Source: Sinorhizobium sojae CCBAU 05684 (lineage in GTDB: Bacteria > Pseudomonadota > Alphaproteobacteria > Rhizobiales > Rhizobiaceae). Taken from it: DNA of 64,000 nt. Below, in pieces: positions 34,545 through 43,284 of this stretch; position 1 is the first letter of the stretch, and every line of letters starts with the position of its first letter. The notes beneath the pieces are model-generated. The model was not told where the DNA came from. It did no database searches and saw only the letters and a program-made list of their open reading frames with translations. Where the stretch lies: positions 620,001 to 684,000 of the forward strand of contig NZ_CP023068.1 of assembly GCF_002288525.1 (NCBI RefSeq). Direction: 5' to 3'. The translations under genes and the position numbers were made by a program.

Positions 34545-34781
34545 CTATTGCGCCGGTGCCGGCTCGGTGGGCGCCGGTGTGGTCGGCGCGGGCTCGGTTG
34601 GTACGGGCTCAGTCGGCGCGGGCTCAGTTGGCGCGGGTTCTGGCGTTGCTGGCGTGGTCTCGGTTTCGACCGGCACCGGAGGCGCGTCGGCCGTCGGTTC
34701 ATCGGTGCCTGGTATCAAGAAAATAACCGCTATGACGACGACCGCGACCACAATGATTCCGATGATCACGTTTCTGTTCAT
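34545..34781 (-). CDS. small membrane-anchored Pro/Thr/Glu-repeat protein
   Basis: A 78-residue protein. Residues 1-24 form a membrane anchor or uncleaved signal (MNRNVIIGIIVVAVVVIAVIF). The rest is low complexity, about six tandem APTEP/VPTEP-type pentapeptides ending APAQ. Such rods often cross the periplasm or wall. The start at 34781 follows GGAGGAACTATTCC; an in-frame ATG seven codons upstream overlaps this site and is rejected. No function is recognised. Confidence 0.7.
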   Translation of the reverse strand: MNRNVIIGIIVVAVVVIAVIFLIPGTDEPTADAPPVPVETETTPATPEPAPTEPAPTEPVPTEPAPTTPAPTEPAPAQ

Positions 34782-35017
34782 GGAATAGTTCCTCCGATCC
34801 AAGCGACCATCGTGGGTTGATGGTCCGGTAAGATTATTGGTGTGAAGCTCCGTTTATGCAATTGACGTTCGATGTCGAGCTGAGATGAAAGCAGTTTTCG
34901 CAATATGAGAGCGCGCGATCAAATGGTGCACCTGCTGCGCGAATTCGTCAATGCGACTGCGTGCGGGTAAAGATCGGCAGAGGTAATGAGGCGCGCCGAC
35001 CGGGATCGGCCATCCTG

Positions 35018-36007
35018 CTAACGGCCTTCTTCGGAGCCCTTGCCGCGCAGGGTCTGCGAGGGCAATACCCCGAACCGTTTCTTGTAGTCCGCAGCGAAGC
35101 GGCCAAGATGCGTGAAGCCCCATCTCAAGGCGACATCGGCAACGGTCTGCACCTCATGTCCGTTCATCAGGTCCTGGTGGGCGGCGGTCAGCCGAATCTC
35201 GTGGAGATAGGCCATGGGCGTCGTCATGCGGAATTGACGGAATCCCTGCTGCAACGTACGCACGCTCACCTTCGCTGCGGCGGCAATGTCATCCATGGAG
35301 ATCGGTTCGGAGATATGGGCATGCATGAAATCGATTGCCCATTTGACATGCCGCGGCGCCGGCAAGGGCGCAGGCGTCGCGAGTTGATCCGAATAGCGGT
35401 GCGGAGTCGCTTCCAGGATCAAGTGAGTGACGGCATCGCAAATTGAGGCAAGCGCCATCGGCGATTGTCTGAGAGGGGCGTCACCGCGCAGTCCGTTGCA
35501 CGCCGTTTCGACGAGTTGCATGAGGGCCCGCCCGGGCCCGCTCCTCAGTTCGATATAGGGGTGAAATTCGAGATCGCCGTTGACCGAGCGTTCCAGCATG
35601 CTGGTCAAATGATTGGCGACCTTGCGATGTTCGATGAACAGGGCGAGGTGACGTCGCGGCCCGTAGACCTGGGCGGATGCGCTACGCGCGCCGTCGATGA
35701 TCGTTCCCTGTCCCGGAGTCGACAGGATCTGTCGCATGCCGGGATCGAAGACTGCCTTTCCGAGTGTCGGCAGAAAGATCATGAGCTTGTCGGTTGCCGT
35801 CTGCCGGGTGCATTGAAACGCTCCCTCATAGAAGCAACTGGCGAAGGACACGGGGCCTGTCGAGAAGAATTCGCAGTCGAACGTCACGGGTTCGCCACTC
35901 AGCGTCTCAACTTTTATCGGTGATGTGCATGTGGATAGCGCAGCCCCGAGCTCCTCCGCGCCTGTGCCACGAAAGGACGTGGCCGCGTGAAAATGCACTC
36001 TGTCCAC
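35018..36007 (-). CDS. AraC-family transcriptional regulator
   Basis: A 329-residue regulator with a cupin-like AraC-binding domain (about 1-210; MIFLPTLGKAVFDPGMRQIL) and a C-terminal double helix-turn-helix (AIDFMHAHISEPISMDDIAA, VSVRTLQQGFRQFRMTTPMAYLHEIRL, VADVALRWGFTHLGRFAADYKKRFG). It is divergent from the type III secretion operon across a 432 bp AT-rich region. Rhizobial type III systems usually use TtsI, but Ralstonia/Xanthomonas-type systems use AraC proteins, so it is a candidate regulator here; it may equally belong to an unrelated catabolic function. Confidence 0.87.
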   Translation of the reverse strand: MDRVHFHAATSFRGTGAEELGAALSTCTSPIKVETLSGEPVTFDCEFFSTGPVSFASCFYEGAFQCTRQTATDKLMIFLPTLGKAVFDPGMRQILSTPGQGTIIDGARSASAQVYGPRRHLALFIEHRKVANHLTSMLERSVNGDLEFHPYIELRSGPGRALMQLVETACNGLRGDAPLRQSPMALASICDAVTHLILEATPHRYSDQLATPAPLPAPRHVKWAIDFMHAHISEPISMDDIAAAAKVSVRTLQQGFRQFRMTTPMAYLHEIRLTAAHQDLMNGHEVQTVADVALRWGFTHLGRFAADYKKRFGVLPSQTLRGKGSEEGR

Positions 36008-36439
36008 CTCGACCTACCTCCATTGCCCGCGGGACGGGGTGCCCCAACTCCCGATTGCAGAAGGGCTGATCGGCAGCCCCTGTGGCCGCGCCGACCCCTT
36101 GCGTCGCGGTTTAGGTAGCGATCAAGCCGATTTCAACGCGAATGAAGAATCGCGCGGGCCATTCCTTGTTCTGCAAGAATTAAAGCTCCACAAAAAACAT
36201 CGTCGCGCGGAAATATCGTCGCGCTATCTGGATATTAATTGCGGTAAGTGGATAATCGATGCGCAATTTGAATAATGTAACCGGATTTAGCGAAATTTCC
36301 GACCCGCTCGGTTAAAGGAATTAACTACATTGCTTGGTGTAGCGCGCAAGAATGGAATCATTATTTATAAATTATTGACACGGTTGAGGGGGATGCTTAA
36401 TCCTCCGGGTAAGGCTTGATGAGGACGAGGGGAACGGCA
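36008..36439. other. AT-rich divergent region before the type III operon
   Basis: No gene is seen. From about 36120 the sequence becomes markedly AT-rich compared with its surroundings, including TATTTATAAATTATTGACA just before the candidate promoter. This composition is common upstream of horizontally acquired secretion genes. I found no convincing TtsI box or Hrp box by eye. Confidence 0.5.
36375..36403 (+). promoter_or_regulatory. candidate sigma-70-type promoter for the type III operon
   Basis: TTGACA at 36375-36380, a 17 bp spacer, and TAATCC at 36398-36403 resemble a housekeeping promoter. It lies 37 bp upstream of the first type III gene and within the AT-rich region. Three of six bases are consensus-like in the -10 element, so it is only a candidate. 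Confidence 0.35.
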
Positions 36440-36685
36440 ATGGCAGTCGATGCGGTAAGTCCCAACAGGATTCCGACAGGGGGGGCTACTCCGTCCCCAT
36501 CGACCGCGCCGGAGCAGGGCGTGACACGCAGCGGGACCAAGAAGGTGGATCCGAATAGCGACGGCGCCGTACTGCAGGCAGCGGTCGAAGCCTTTTTGCC
36601 CAGCATGATCTCGAACACTCTGATGCTCAACAATTCGCTGTTCAATTTCGCCAAAGAGGCCATTGACGAGGGCAACGAAGGCTAG
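36440..36685 (+). CDS. small type III secretion-associated protein, unassigned
   Basis: An 81-residue protein that opens the secretion operon. The N-terminal 40 residues are Ser/Thr/Pro-rich without hydrophobic character, as in many type III substrates; the C-terminal half is helical (LQAAVEAFLPSMISNTLMLN, then FNFAKEAIDEGNEG). The start at 36440 follows GAGGACGAGGGG. Its size and place before a nopB-like gene suggest a secreted pilin-, needle- or inner-rod-like component, comparable with NopA or SctI in other clusters, but I cannot assign it on sequence. Confidence 0.55.
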   Translation: MAVDAVSPNRIPTGGATPSPSTAPEQGVTRSGTKKVDPNSDGAVLQAAVEAFLPSMISNTLMLNNSLFNFAKEAIDEGNEG

Positions 36686-36729
36686 TCCGGTCTTCGGCAG
36701 GCGTCAGCGGATAGGTATCGGGTGAGGAA

Positions 36730-37209
36730 ATGCTGATGGGCGGAAATGAATTTTCACGTCAGGCGGTTGCGCCGCTGACCGATCTGACCGCGTCAGGAGC
36801 GCCTTTGAAGGCGATCGAAGTCGTGTCGACGCGCATGAATGAGCCGTCGACGACCAGAGAGATTCACATCGTCCCGAGTTCCACTCTTCCGGATCCCGGG
36901 TATCGCAAGCTCTCTCCCGAAGCCGTCCCGGGAGTGGTCATCCCTCCGTATCGTTCCGAGGCGCCAACTGGCCTGTTCGATCGTCTGACGGAATTCCTTC
37001 TGCCGAGCGGCCTCAATCCGAAAACCTGGCTTGCGCGATTTGCTTCCCGTCCCGCGAAGGATGGCGCGGAGCCCGGAGGCGCTCACGATCTCTTGACTGC
37101 CGTTGATCGGCTGGAGAAGTCTCAGCAGTTCGCGACCGGTATGACCCTGATGTCTTCGCTGACCCAGTCGGTGATGGCTTCGTCCAAGCGGTTGACCCAA
37201 GGCCAATGA
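36730..37209 (+). CDS. nopB: NopB/NolB-like type III secretion protein
   Basis: A 159-residue protein with no signal peptide, directly upstream of sctJ, the position held by nolB (nopB) in rhizobial clusters, and of similar length. Its C-terminal part is helical (HDLLTAVDRLEKSQQFATGM, then LTQSVMASSKRLTQ), which fits HrpB/NolB-type proteins. NopB is a secreted component of the extracellular pilus in known systems. Its stop overlaps the sctJ start (ATGA). An in-frame ATG at 36736 is an equally good start. Assignment rests on position, length and general character. Confidence 0.6.
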   Translation: MLMGGNEFSRQAVAPLTDLTASGAPLKAIEVVSTRMNEPSTTREIHIVPSSTLPDPGYRKLSPEAVPGVVIPPYRSEAPTGLFDRLTEFLLPSGLNPKTWLARFASRPAKDGAEPGGAHDLLTAVDRLEKSQQFATGMTLMSSLTQSVMASSKRLTQGQ

Positions 37210-38000
37210 TCTGCGCATCCATGCTGGTTCTTCCATATCCACGGTCCCTATTGTCCTGGCGTCGAGTAGCGAGCGGCTGTTGCATCCTGCTGCTGGCCAT
37301 TATCCTCAGCGCCTGCAGCAAGGACGTGCTGACCGGCCTCGATCAGCGCGACGTGCTCGATGCACAGGTGCTCCTGGAGCGCGCTGGCATCCCCGCCACC
37401 GTCAGCAGCGAAAAAGGTGGTGCATTCACGCTCAGCGTCGACGCACAGGATCACGCCAGGGCCCTTGAATTGCTCGCCGATGCCGGGCTGCCGCGTTCTC
37501 CCCGCAGTACCGTCGCGGAGCTTTTCCCGGGCGAGGGGTTTCTCGTCACACCCTTCGAGCAGAAAGCCAGGATGACCTTCGCCCTCGAACAGCAGCTTGG
37601 AGAGACGCTGTCGGCGCTCGAGGGAGTTGCCCTTGCGAGGGTTCATGTCGTGATGCCCGAGGACAACGGCCGCGGGCTGATCAAGGAGCGGGCGCGCGCC
37701 TCGGCGCTGCTGCAATACCGGCCCGGCGCCGACGTCGCCGAGATCGAGATGAAGAGCCGGTCGCTCCTGTTGAACAGCATTCGGGGGCTCGCCTATGAAG
37801 ACGTCTCCGTCGTCGTCAGCCCGTGGGCGAAGATCGGCGTCACTGTGGCGGCGGAAAAAGCGCCGGAAGAGGTCGTGCCGACACCAGCGGCGGGAGGAAT
37901 CGCCTGGCTGCTCGATTATCGAAAACTCTCGATTGCTGGCGCAGTCCTGCTCGCCATAGCCGCGACTCTCATTCTGCTGCCTCGCCGCAAGGAGAGCTGA
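37206..38000 (+). CDS. sctJ: type III secretion inner-membrane ring lipoprotein SctJ
   Basis: A 264-residue lipoprotein of the SctJ/FliF family (RhcJ/NolT in rhizobia). A signal peptide ends in the lipobox LLAIILSAC with the lipidated Cys37. The ring-building domains follow (DAQVLLERAGIPATVSSEKG; FALEQQLGETLSALEGVALA, RVHVVMPEDN), and a C-terminal transmembrane helix lies near 240-258 before RRKES. It forms the inner-membrane ring of the injectisome. It overlaps the nopB-like gene by four bases and is followed by sctK after two bases. Confidence 0.9.
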   Translation: MICASMLVLPYPRSLLSWRRVASGCCILLLAIILSACSKDVLTGLDQRDVLDAQVLLERAGIPATVSSEKGGAFTLSVDAQDHARALELLADAGLPRSPRSTVAELFPGEGFLVTPFEQKARMTFALEQQLGETLSALEGVALARVHVVMPEDNGRGLIKERARASALLQYRPGADVAEIEMKSRSLLLNSIRGLAYEDVSVVVSPWAKIGVTVAAEKAPEEVVPTPAAGGIAWLLDYRKLSIAGAVLLAIAATLILLPRRKES

Positions 38001-38002
38001 CC

Positions 38003-38605
38003 ATGCGCCCGGTCCGCGACGACGCATTGGCGGTTCTCGAAAATGCCGCGATCCGCCTGAGCGCCCTCAACGCGGCCGATGCCAGCAAGGCACAGCCGTG
38101 GCTGAGTGAACTCGATGAGAATCTTGCTCGGCGGCTTGCCTCGACGAAGCGCATGCGGGCACGAATCTTTGGAGGGTTGGTCAGCGACGCGGGCGATCCG
38201 GCCGATCTCTCGGATCCAGTGCGGCGCCTCCTTTCGCTGACGCCGGAGGCGCGCAGGACAACGGCGATCGGGGCGGGTCTAGCCTATCATATCGCTTCAC
38301 TCGGTCCGGCTATGGCACGGGAAACGATCGAAGCGCTTGCCGTCATCTTCGGCAGAGAGGTTGTCTCTTTCGCGCTCGCCAACAGCTATCTCGTTGCCGC
38401 GGCGCCGCTTCCATCGCGGCAGCTCGGCGATCAGTATCCCGGTATCGTCGAGGCGGACGGATGGGCGATCTTGCGGCTTCTCGCCAGCGGCACGGGCTTG
38501 GATCCGTATGGCAGGCCGGCTGGGGAAAGGGCTGCGATAGCGGATCGGTTACATTGCATCGTCCCTCGGTCGAGGCGATCGGCGCCGCTGTTCTTACGCA
38601 GTTGA
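38003..38605 (+). CDS. sctK: type III secretion sorting-platform protein SctK (NolU-like)
   Basis: A 200-residue soluble protein between sctJ and sctL, the position of NolU (RhcK) in rhizobia, and of similar length. It begins MRPVRDDALAVLENAAIRLS after a GGAGAGCTGACC ribosome site. SctK family proteins are poorly conserved and link the cytoplasmic ATPase platform to the basal body. No membrane segment is seen. The family assignment rests mainly on position and size, supported by the FSxxxY-free helical character of the middle part. Confidence 0.7.
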   Translation: MRPVRDDALAVLENAAIRLSALNAADASKAQPWLSELDENLARRLASTKRMRARIFGGLVSDAGDPADLSDPVRRLLSLTPEARRTTAIGAGLAYHIASLGPAMARETIEALAVIFGREVVSFALANSYLVAAAPLPSRQLGDQYPGIVEADGWAILRLLASGTGLDPYGRPAGERAAIADRLHCIVPRSRRSAPLFLRS

Positions 38606-38651
38606 GCGCGGACGATGGCAACGAAAACATGCCATACGGGGGGCGAGTGCA

Positions 38652-39215
38652 GTGACGGCCTTTTCTCCCGGGAATAGGCGAGTAATCCCTGCGGCGGAAT
38701 TCGGGCTCGTCAGCGAGGCGGCCGAGTTCCTTGCCGCAGCCCGCCGCACAGCGGAAGCCTCGGCGGAGGAAGCGCGCACGGCACGGGAAGAAGCGCGCCG
38801 CGAGGGTTTCGAACAGGGCTACGCGGACGGCCTGCGCGAGACGGCCGAAGCACTTCTCGCCGTGAAGCAAAAAGCGCAGCAGGAACTGCTTGATCTCGAA
38901 AGCTGGATCGTGCCGGTCGTGCTCAAGGCGGTCGATCTCATCGTCGGCGGGATGGAACCGGACGAGCGTGTCAGGCGTCTCATTGCCCGTGCGATCAAGG
39001 ATGTGACCGACCAGGAGCCGCTCACATTGCGCGTGCCTCCGGAGGAGGTAGCACTCGCGCGCCGCGCCATCGGCGATGCCGGCCGCCCTGTTGCGGTCGT
39101 CGCCGATGCTGCGCTTGACGCGGGTGAGATCGTCATGGAGACGCCGGCCGGGCGTTCACATATCGGCATGCGCGAGCAGATCGCGGCACTGGCGGAGCAG
39201 ACGAGCCGTGAGTGA
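38652..39215 (+). CDS. sctL: type III secretion ATPase regulator SctL (NolV-like)
   Basis: A 187-residue SctL/FliH-type stator starting with GTG at 38652. The N-terminal region is a long Ala/Glu/Arg-rich coiled coil (about 25-85; EARREGFEQGYADGLRETAE has the FliH-like pattern), followed by a globular SctN-binding domain (LTLRVPPEEVALARRAIGDA). It holds the ATPase at the base and regulates it. Its last codons overlap the GTG start of sctN by eight bases. Confidence 0.85.
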   Translation: MTAFSPGNRRVIPAAEFGLVSEAAEFLAAARRTAEASAEEARTAREEARREGFEQGYADGLRETAEALLAVKQKAQQELLDLESWIVPVVLKAVDLIVGGMEPDERVRRLIARAIKDVTDQEPLTLRVPPEEVALARRAIGDAGRPVAVVADAALDAGEIVMETPAGRSHIGMREQIAALAEQTSRE

Positions 39216-40527
39216 GGCGCTGGCGAGACTGGAACGCGTCCTCGCCGGAACGCAGACGCGCCGCCAGAGCGGCAGCGTCACCGACGTGTCCGGCCTGCTT
39301 GTGCGCGCGAAGGTGGCGGCTGTCCGGATTGGCGAGCTCTGTGAGCTGCGCGAGCCCGGCCGCGGCCGGACGGGATTTGCCGAAGTGGTCGGCATAGAAG
39401 GCGACACGGCTTTGCTCTCGCCCCAAGGGGGAACGCGCGGCATCTCCGTGCGCACCGAAATCGTGCCGACCGGCCGCGAAGCAATGGTCGCCGTCGGCGA
39501 CCACCTGCTCGGTTCCGTCATCGACGCCAATGGCAATGTCGTGCGCAAGTCGGCAACCTCCGGCGGCCCGGGAGAGACCATGCTTCACCCGCTGCATGGG
39601 CGGCCGGCGGATCCTTTTCTGCGCCGGCCGGTCGACCGCCCCTTTCCCGTCGGGCTTGCGGCGATCGACGGGGTGCTCACTTGCGGCGAGGGGCAGCGCA
39701 TCGCCATTCTGGGTCCGCCGGGCGTCGGCAAGTCCACGCTCGTCTCGCAGATCATCGCCGAGAACAATGCCGATGTGGTCGTCTGCGCACTGGTCGGCGA
39801 ACGCGGCCGTGAGGTCGGCGAATTTGTCGAGCGGGTGATGCCGGCGGGCCGCAGCAGCAGCACGGTGCTCGTCGTTGCCACTTCCGATCGGCCGGCGCTC
39901 GAACGCTTTCGGGCAGTGCTGACTGCGACGACGGTCGCCGAACATTTTCGCGACCGGCAGAAGCGCGTCTTGCTGCTCGTCGACAGCGTCACGCGGATGG
40001 CGAGGGCGCTGCGCGAGATCGGCCTGGCCGCTGGGGAGCCTGCCGTCCGGCGTGGTTTCCCGCCTTCCGTGTTCGCGGCGTTGCCGGAGGTCTTCGAACG
40101 TGCCGGCAACAGCGCCGAGGGCACTATGACGGCGTTCTACACCGTGCTCGTCGAAGGTGAGGCGGATGACGATCCAATTGCCGAGGAGACGCGGGCACTG
40201 CTCGACGGCCATATCGTTCTCTCGGAAAAGATCGCCCGCGCCGGGCACTTCCCGGCCATAGACGTGCTGGCGAGCCGAAGCCGGACAATGAGCGCGGTCG
40301 TTTCCGAAACGCACCGCAAGGCGGCGGACCGCCTGCGCACAATGCTCTCGCTCTACCAGGATGCCGAACTCCTCATCCGCGTCGGTGAATATCGCGAGGG
40401 GCGCGATGCGGCACTCGACGAGGCGGTCAGAAAGCGCGAGCGGATCAACCGGTTCCTGTTCGATAGCGCCAGCGGCCAACGCAGCTTCTCCGAAACCATT
40501 GCTGCGCTCGAGGAGCTTGTCCGATGA
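39208..40527 (+). CDS. sctN: type III secretion ATPase SctN
   Basis: A 439-residue hexameric ATPase (RhcN). It has the Walker A GPPGVGKST (169-177), Walker B RVLLLVDSVTRMARALREIG, the catalytic Glu region of GERGREVGEFVE, and the typical GEPAVRRGFPPSVFAALPEVFERAGN segment. It unfolds and feeds substrates to the export gate. The GTG start at 39208 is preferred because it overlaps sctL and gives the usual length. Its stop overlaps the sctQ start directly, so no sctO gene lies between them, unlike most clusters. Confidence 0.95.
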   Translation: MSEALARLERVLAGTQTRRQSGSVTDVSGLLVRAKVAAVRIGELCELREPGRGRTGFAEVVGIEGDTALLSPQGGTRGISVRTEIVPTGREAMVAVGDHLLGSVIDANGNVVRKSATSGGPGETMLHPLHGRPADPFLRRPVDRPFPVGLAAIDGVLTCGEGQRIAILGPPGVGKSTLVSQIIAENNADVVVCALVGERGREVGEFVERVMPAGRSSSTVLVVATSDRPALERFRAVLTATTVAEHFRDRQKRVLLLVDSVTRMARALREIGLAAGEPAVRRGFPPSVFAALPEVFERAGNSAEGTMTAFYTVLVEGEADDDPIAEETRALLDGHIVLSEKIARAGHFPAIDVLASRSRTMSAVVSETHRKAADRLRTMLSLYQDAELLIRVGEYREGRDAALDEAVRKRERINRFLFDSASGQRSFSETIAALEELVR

Positions 40528-41537
40528 CCGATGTCGCAGCAGCGCCCAAGAACATGTCGGGCGCGCGCGGGCCGAATTCGGAGCCGGGTGCACGCCAGCC
40601 TTGGCGGCTTCCCTTCCAGAAGGGGGCGATCACCATCCGCCCGGCGGCGACCGATATCGCCGCCGACCGGCTAGGAGAGGCGGTCGCGATCCGGGCGGCC
40701 GTGGCCGGAGATAATGTAGAACTGCTGGTGCCGGCCGCGGCGCTTTCCTTGATCGTCGGGCGCCTGGAGCCTCTAGCGCAATGGGAGTGTCTTTCACCCG
40801 AGGCGCGTGCCGCCGTATTGGAATGCCTTATCGGCGATGCCATCGAAACGGTTGAAACGGGCAGCGGCCGGCAGATACATCTTACCGAGATCGGCGAACC
40901 GCGCCTGTCCCGCGGGGATGCCAATTTCGGCTTCGTCGTTGAATGGGACGGTCTATCGCTACCGGTCTGCGGCCGATTTCCCGAGGCTCTCCGCCTGGAG
41001 CTCTATCGCTGGGCCGGGAGGCTGCCGCGTCGCAGCTACTCTGGCCTCCAGGCGACGATCGCCATTCGTCGCGGCTATGCCGTCTTGCCGCTCCAGGGCA
41101 TCCGCAAACTTTCGACGGGCGATGCCATCGTGTTCGATGCGGACGACGGCGACACCTTCTTTGCCGTTACAGGCGAACGCTATCTTGCGGCCTGCACGCG
41201 CTCGGAAACGGGCGTGGTCCTGGCTGAGCCGCTGCTCTCGAGACCCCGAGGACCGACGAGACATTTCATGACCAACGATACAATCGACCAGGAACTTCAG
41301 GGCGTCCCGCAGCCCTCGCCGATCGCCGAGATGCCGATCAAGCTCGTTTTCGATGCCGGTCGCCTGGAGGTTCCGCTTGGTGAACTTGAGAGTCTCGGAG
41401 AGGGTCATGTCTTCCCGCTCGAGCGGGCGATGTCGGAGGCGGTCGAGATCGTGGCCCAGGGCCGAATCATCGGGCGCGGGGAGATCGTCGCGGTCGCTGG
41501 TCTTGCTGCGGTTCGCATCACGGCGTTGCACGACTGA
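40524..41537 (+). CDS. sctQ: type III secretion C-ring protein SctQ
   Basis: A 337-residue SctQ/FliM-FliN-type protein. The C-terminal SpoA domain (MPIKLVFDAGRLEVPLGELE, then AVEIVAQGRIIGRGEIVAV) is the conserved surface of this family, and an upstream domain (AIRRGYAVLPLQGIRKLSTG) is the second SpoA-like fold. It builds the cytoplasmic sorting platform. It overlaps sctN by four bases (ATGA) and sctR by one base. Internal starts that yield a short SctQ-C product occur in some species; none was demonstrated here. Confidence 0.88.
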   Translation: MTDVAAAPKNMSGARGPNSEPGARQPWRLPFQKGAITIRPAATDIAADRLGEAVAIRAAVAGDNVELLVPAAALSLIVGRLEPLAQWECLSPEARAAVLECLIGDAIETVETGSGRQIHLTEIGEPRLSRGDANFGFVVEWDGLSLPVCGRFPEALRLELYRWAGRLPRRSYSGLQATIAIRRGYAVLPLQGIRKLSTGDAIVFDADDGDTFFAVTGERYLAACTRSETGVVLAEPLLSRPRGPTRHFMTNDTIDQELQGVPQPSPIAEMPIKLVFDAGRLEVPLGELESLGEGHVFPLERAMSEAVEIVAQGRIIGRGEIVAVAGLAAVRITALHD

Positions 41538-42190
41538 TGGAATCCAGCTTTCCCCTCACACAAGGCCTGGCGGCGATGGCCGCCATATCCGTGCTGCCGG
41601 TCATAGCGGTGGTGGCGACGTCCTTCACAAAGATCTCCGTCGTCCTGCTGATCGTGCGCAACGCCATCGGCATCCAGCAGACGCCGCCCAATCTTCTGGT
41701 CTTTGCCGTCGCGATCGTGCTCACGGGCTTCGTTATGAACCCTGTCCTGCAGGATGCCTGGCGCATCCTTCTCGAAAACAGCGGTAGCTTCGAAACGCTG
41801 AGCGGTTTGGCCGAAGGCATTCCGAAAGTCTCTGAGCCGTTGAAGGCCTTCATGATGAAGTTCTCCGACGAGGAGGTGCGTGCTTTCTTCGTCCAGTCCT
41901 CCCAGCGGATCTGGGAGAATGCGCCAGCCGAACCCGCCGGGCCGCAGGACATCACCATTCTGACGCCGAGTTTCCTGGTCTCCGAACTCACGCGCGCCTT
42001 CGAGATCGGTTTCCTGATCTACCTGCCGTTCCTGATGATCGACTTCGCCGTATCGGCGATTCTCGTCGCGCTGGGCATGCAGATGATGTCGCCGACGGTG
42101 GTATCGACTCCGCTGAAGCTGCTGCTTTTCGTCGCCATCGACGGCTGGCGCCGCCTCCTCGAGGGGCTGGTCCTCTCCTATGCGGGTTGA
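41537..42190 (+). CDS. sctR: type III secretion export gate protein SctR
   Basis: A 217-residue export-gate membrane protein of the FliP/SctR family: VVATSFTKISVVLLIVRNAI, IQQTPPNLLVFAVAIVLTGF, and LTPSFLVSELTRAFEIGFLI with the C-terminal GMQMMSPTVVSTPLKLLLFV, all strongly conserved. Five SctR copies form the core of the helical export gate with SctS and SctT. Start and length are normal; its ATG shares a base with the sctQ stop. Confidence 0.95.
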   Translation: MESSFPLTQGLAAMAAISVLPVIAVVATSFTKISVVLLIVRNAIGIQQTPPNLLVFAVAIVLTGFVMNPVLQDAWRILLENSGSFETLSGLAEGIPKVSEPLKAFMMKFSDEEVRAFFVQSSQRIWENAPAEPAGPQDITILTPSFLVSELTRAFEIGFLIYLPFLMIDFAVSAILVALGMQMMSPTVVSTPLKLLLFVAIDGWRRLLEGLVLSYAG

Positions 42191-42192
42191 CC

Positions 42193-42462
42193 GTGGCTGA
42201 GGACGAGATCGCAGCGGAAATCGGCATGTCGGTGGCGGCAACCTTTGCGCTCGCCGGACCCTTGCTCGTCCTCGCCGTGGTCATTGGACTGCTGATTGCC
42301 GTATTTCAGGCCGCCACCCAGATCCAGGAGCAGACCATCGCGCAGATCGTCAAGATATTCGCGATCACAATCATCCTGATCGTCTTCGGCCGTGCCTTGG
42401 CAACCCCACTGATCGAGCATTCGATCCACATTCTCAACGACTTCCCGACCATGGTCCGGTGA
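42193..42462 (+). CDS. sctS: type III secretion export gate protein SctS
   Basis: An 89-residue FliQ/SctS-family protein with two transmembrane helices (ATFALAGPLLVLAVVIGLLI and IVKIFAITIILIVFGRALAT) joined by the conserved FQAATQIQEQTIAQ loop. The start is GTG at 42193, two bases after the sctR stop; a TTG at 42187 is possible but overlaps sctR. It wraps around the SctR/SctT gate. Confidence 0.93.
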   Translation: MAEDEIAAEIGMSVAATFALAGPLLVLAVVIGLLIAVFQAATQIQEQTIAQIVKIFAITIILIVFGRALATPLIEHSIHILNDFPTMVR

Positions 42463-42471
42463 GGTTCGGGC

Positions 42472-43284
42472 GTGACGGCGTTCGAGCATATACCGCTTGT
42501 TTCCGCGCAGACGGCCATTCCCGCGGCAGCCATGCTGGGGGCAGCGCGCGCACTCGGCATATTGACGATTTTCCCGCTGTTCTCGCTGTTCAGCGTCGTG
42601 GGCATTTTACGTTTCGGGCTTGCTATCGGCCTTTCCGCGCCCGCCGTCGTCTATGCCTACGACGTGCTGATGGCGGGCAAGACCACCTATCTCGATCTCG
42701 GCGCACTCTCGCTCAAGGAATTCGCGTTCGGTGCACTCGTCGGCATGGGGCTCGGCATTCCCTTCTGGGCGGCGCAATCGGCGGGTGATATGACCGATGT
42801 CTATCGCGGTTCCAATGCGGCGAACCTGTTCGATCCGATCAATGCGCTGGAGACGACGCCACTCGGCGCCCTGCTGATGGCAATTGCGCTCGCCATCTTC
42901 GCCGCTTCCGGCGGTGTCGTCGATCTGGTGGCGATTTTCCACAAGTCCTTCGAGCTTTGGCCGCTGTTTGCCCTGGTGCCAAGATTCGATGGCAGCGCCC
43001 TTACGACGATCGTCGATATCTTCGCGCGGCTCTTCCGCATCGGTGCCGTACTTGCCGCACCCTTCGTCATCGTCATGTGCGCGATCGAGCTGTCGCTTGC
43101 CTTCGTCGGCCGCTCTGCGCGGCAATTTCCATTGAACGACAGCGCCGCGGCCTTCAAGAATCTCGCGGTCGTCGTCGTCCTCGTTGTCTATGTCACCTTC
43201 GTGACGACCTATTTTGGCGAGGTCTGGATCGACGGTTTCGCCGGGATACGATCGCTTCTGGAGCCGAGCCTTGGCGAAGAATGA
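42472..43284 (+). CDS. sctT: type III secretion export gate protein SctT
   Basis: A 270-residue SctT/FliR-family membrane protein starting with GTG at 42472. Conserved segments are LSLKEFAFGALVGMGLGIPFWAAQSAG and AAPFVIVMCAIELSLAFVGR. It caps the export gate with SctR and SctS. The stop at 43282-43284 overlaps the TTG start of sctU by 14 bases. Confidence 0.92.
   Translation: MTAFEHIPLVSAQTAIPAAAMLGAARALGILTIFPLFSLFSVVGILRFGLAIGLSAPAVVYAYDVLMAGKTTYLDLGALSLKEFAFGALVGMGLGIPFWAAQSAGDMTDVYRGSNAANLFDPINALETTPLGALLMAIALAIFAASGGVVDLVAIFHKSFELWPLFALVPRFDGSALTTIVDIFARLFRIGAVLAAPFVIVMCAIELSLAFVGRSARQFPLNDSAAAFKNLAVVVVLVVYVTFVTTYFGEVWIDGFAGIRSLLEPSLGEE

Noticed and set aside
36008-36439. TtsI box or HrpL-type promoter before the type III operon
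   Set aside because: No sequence close enough to either consensus was found by eye; a matrix scan would be needed to be certain.
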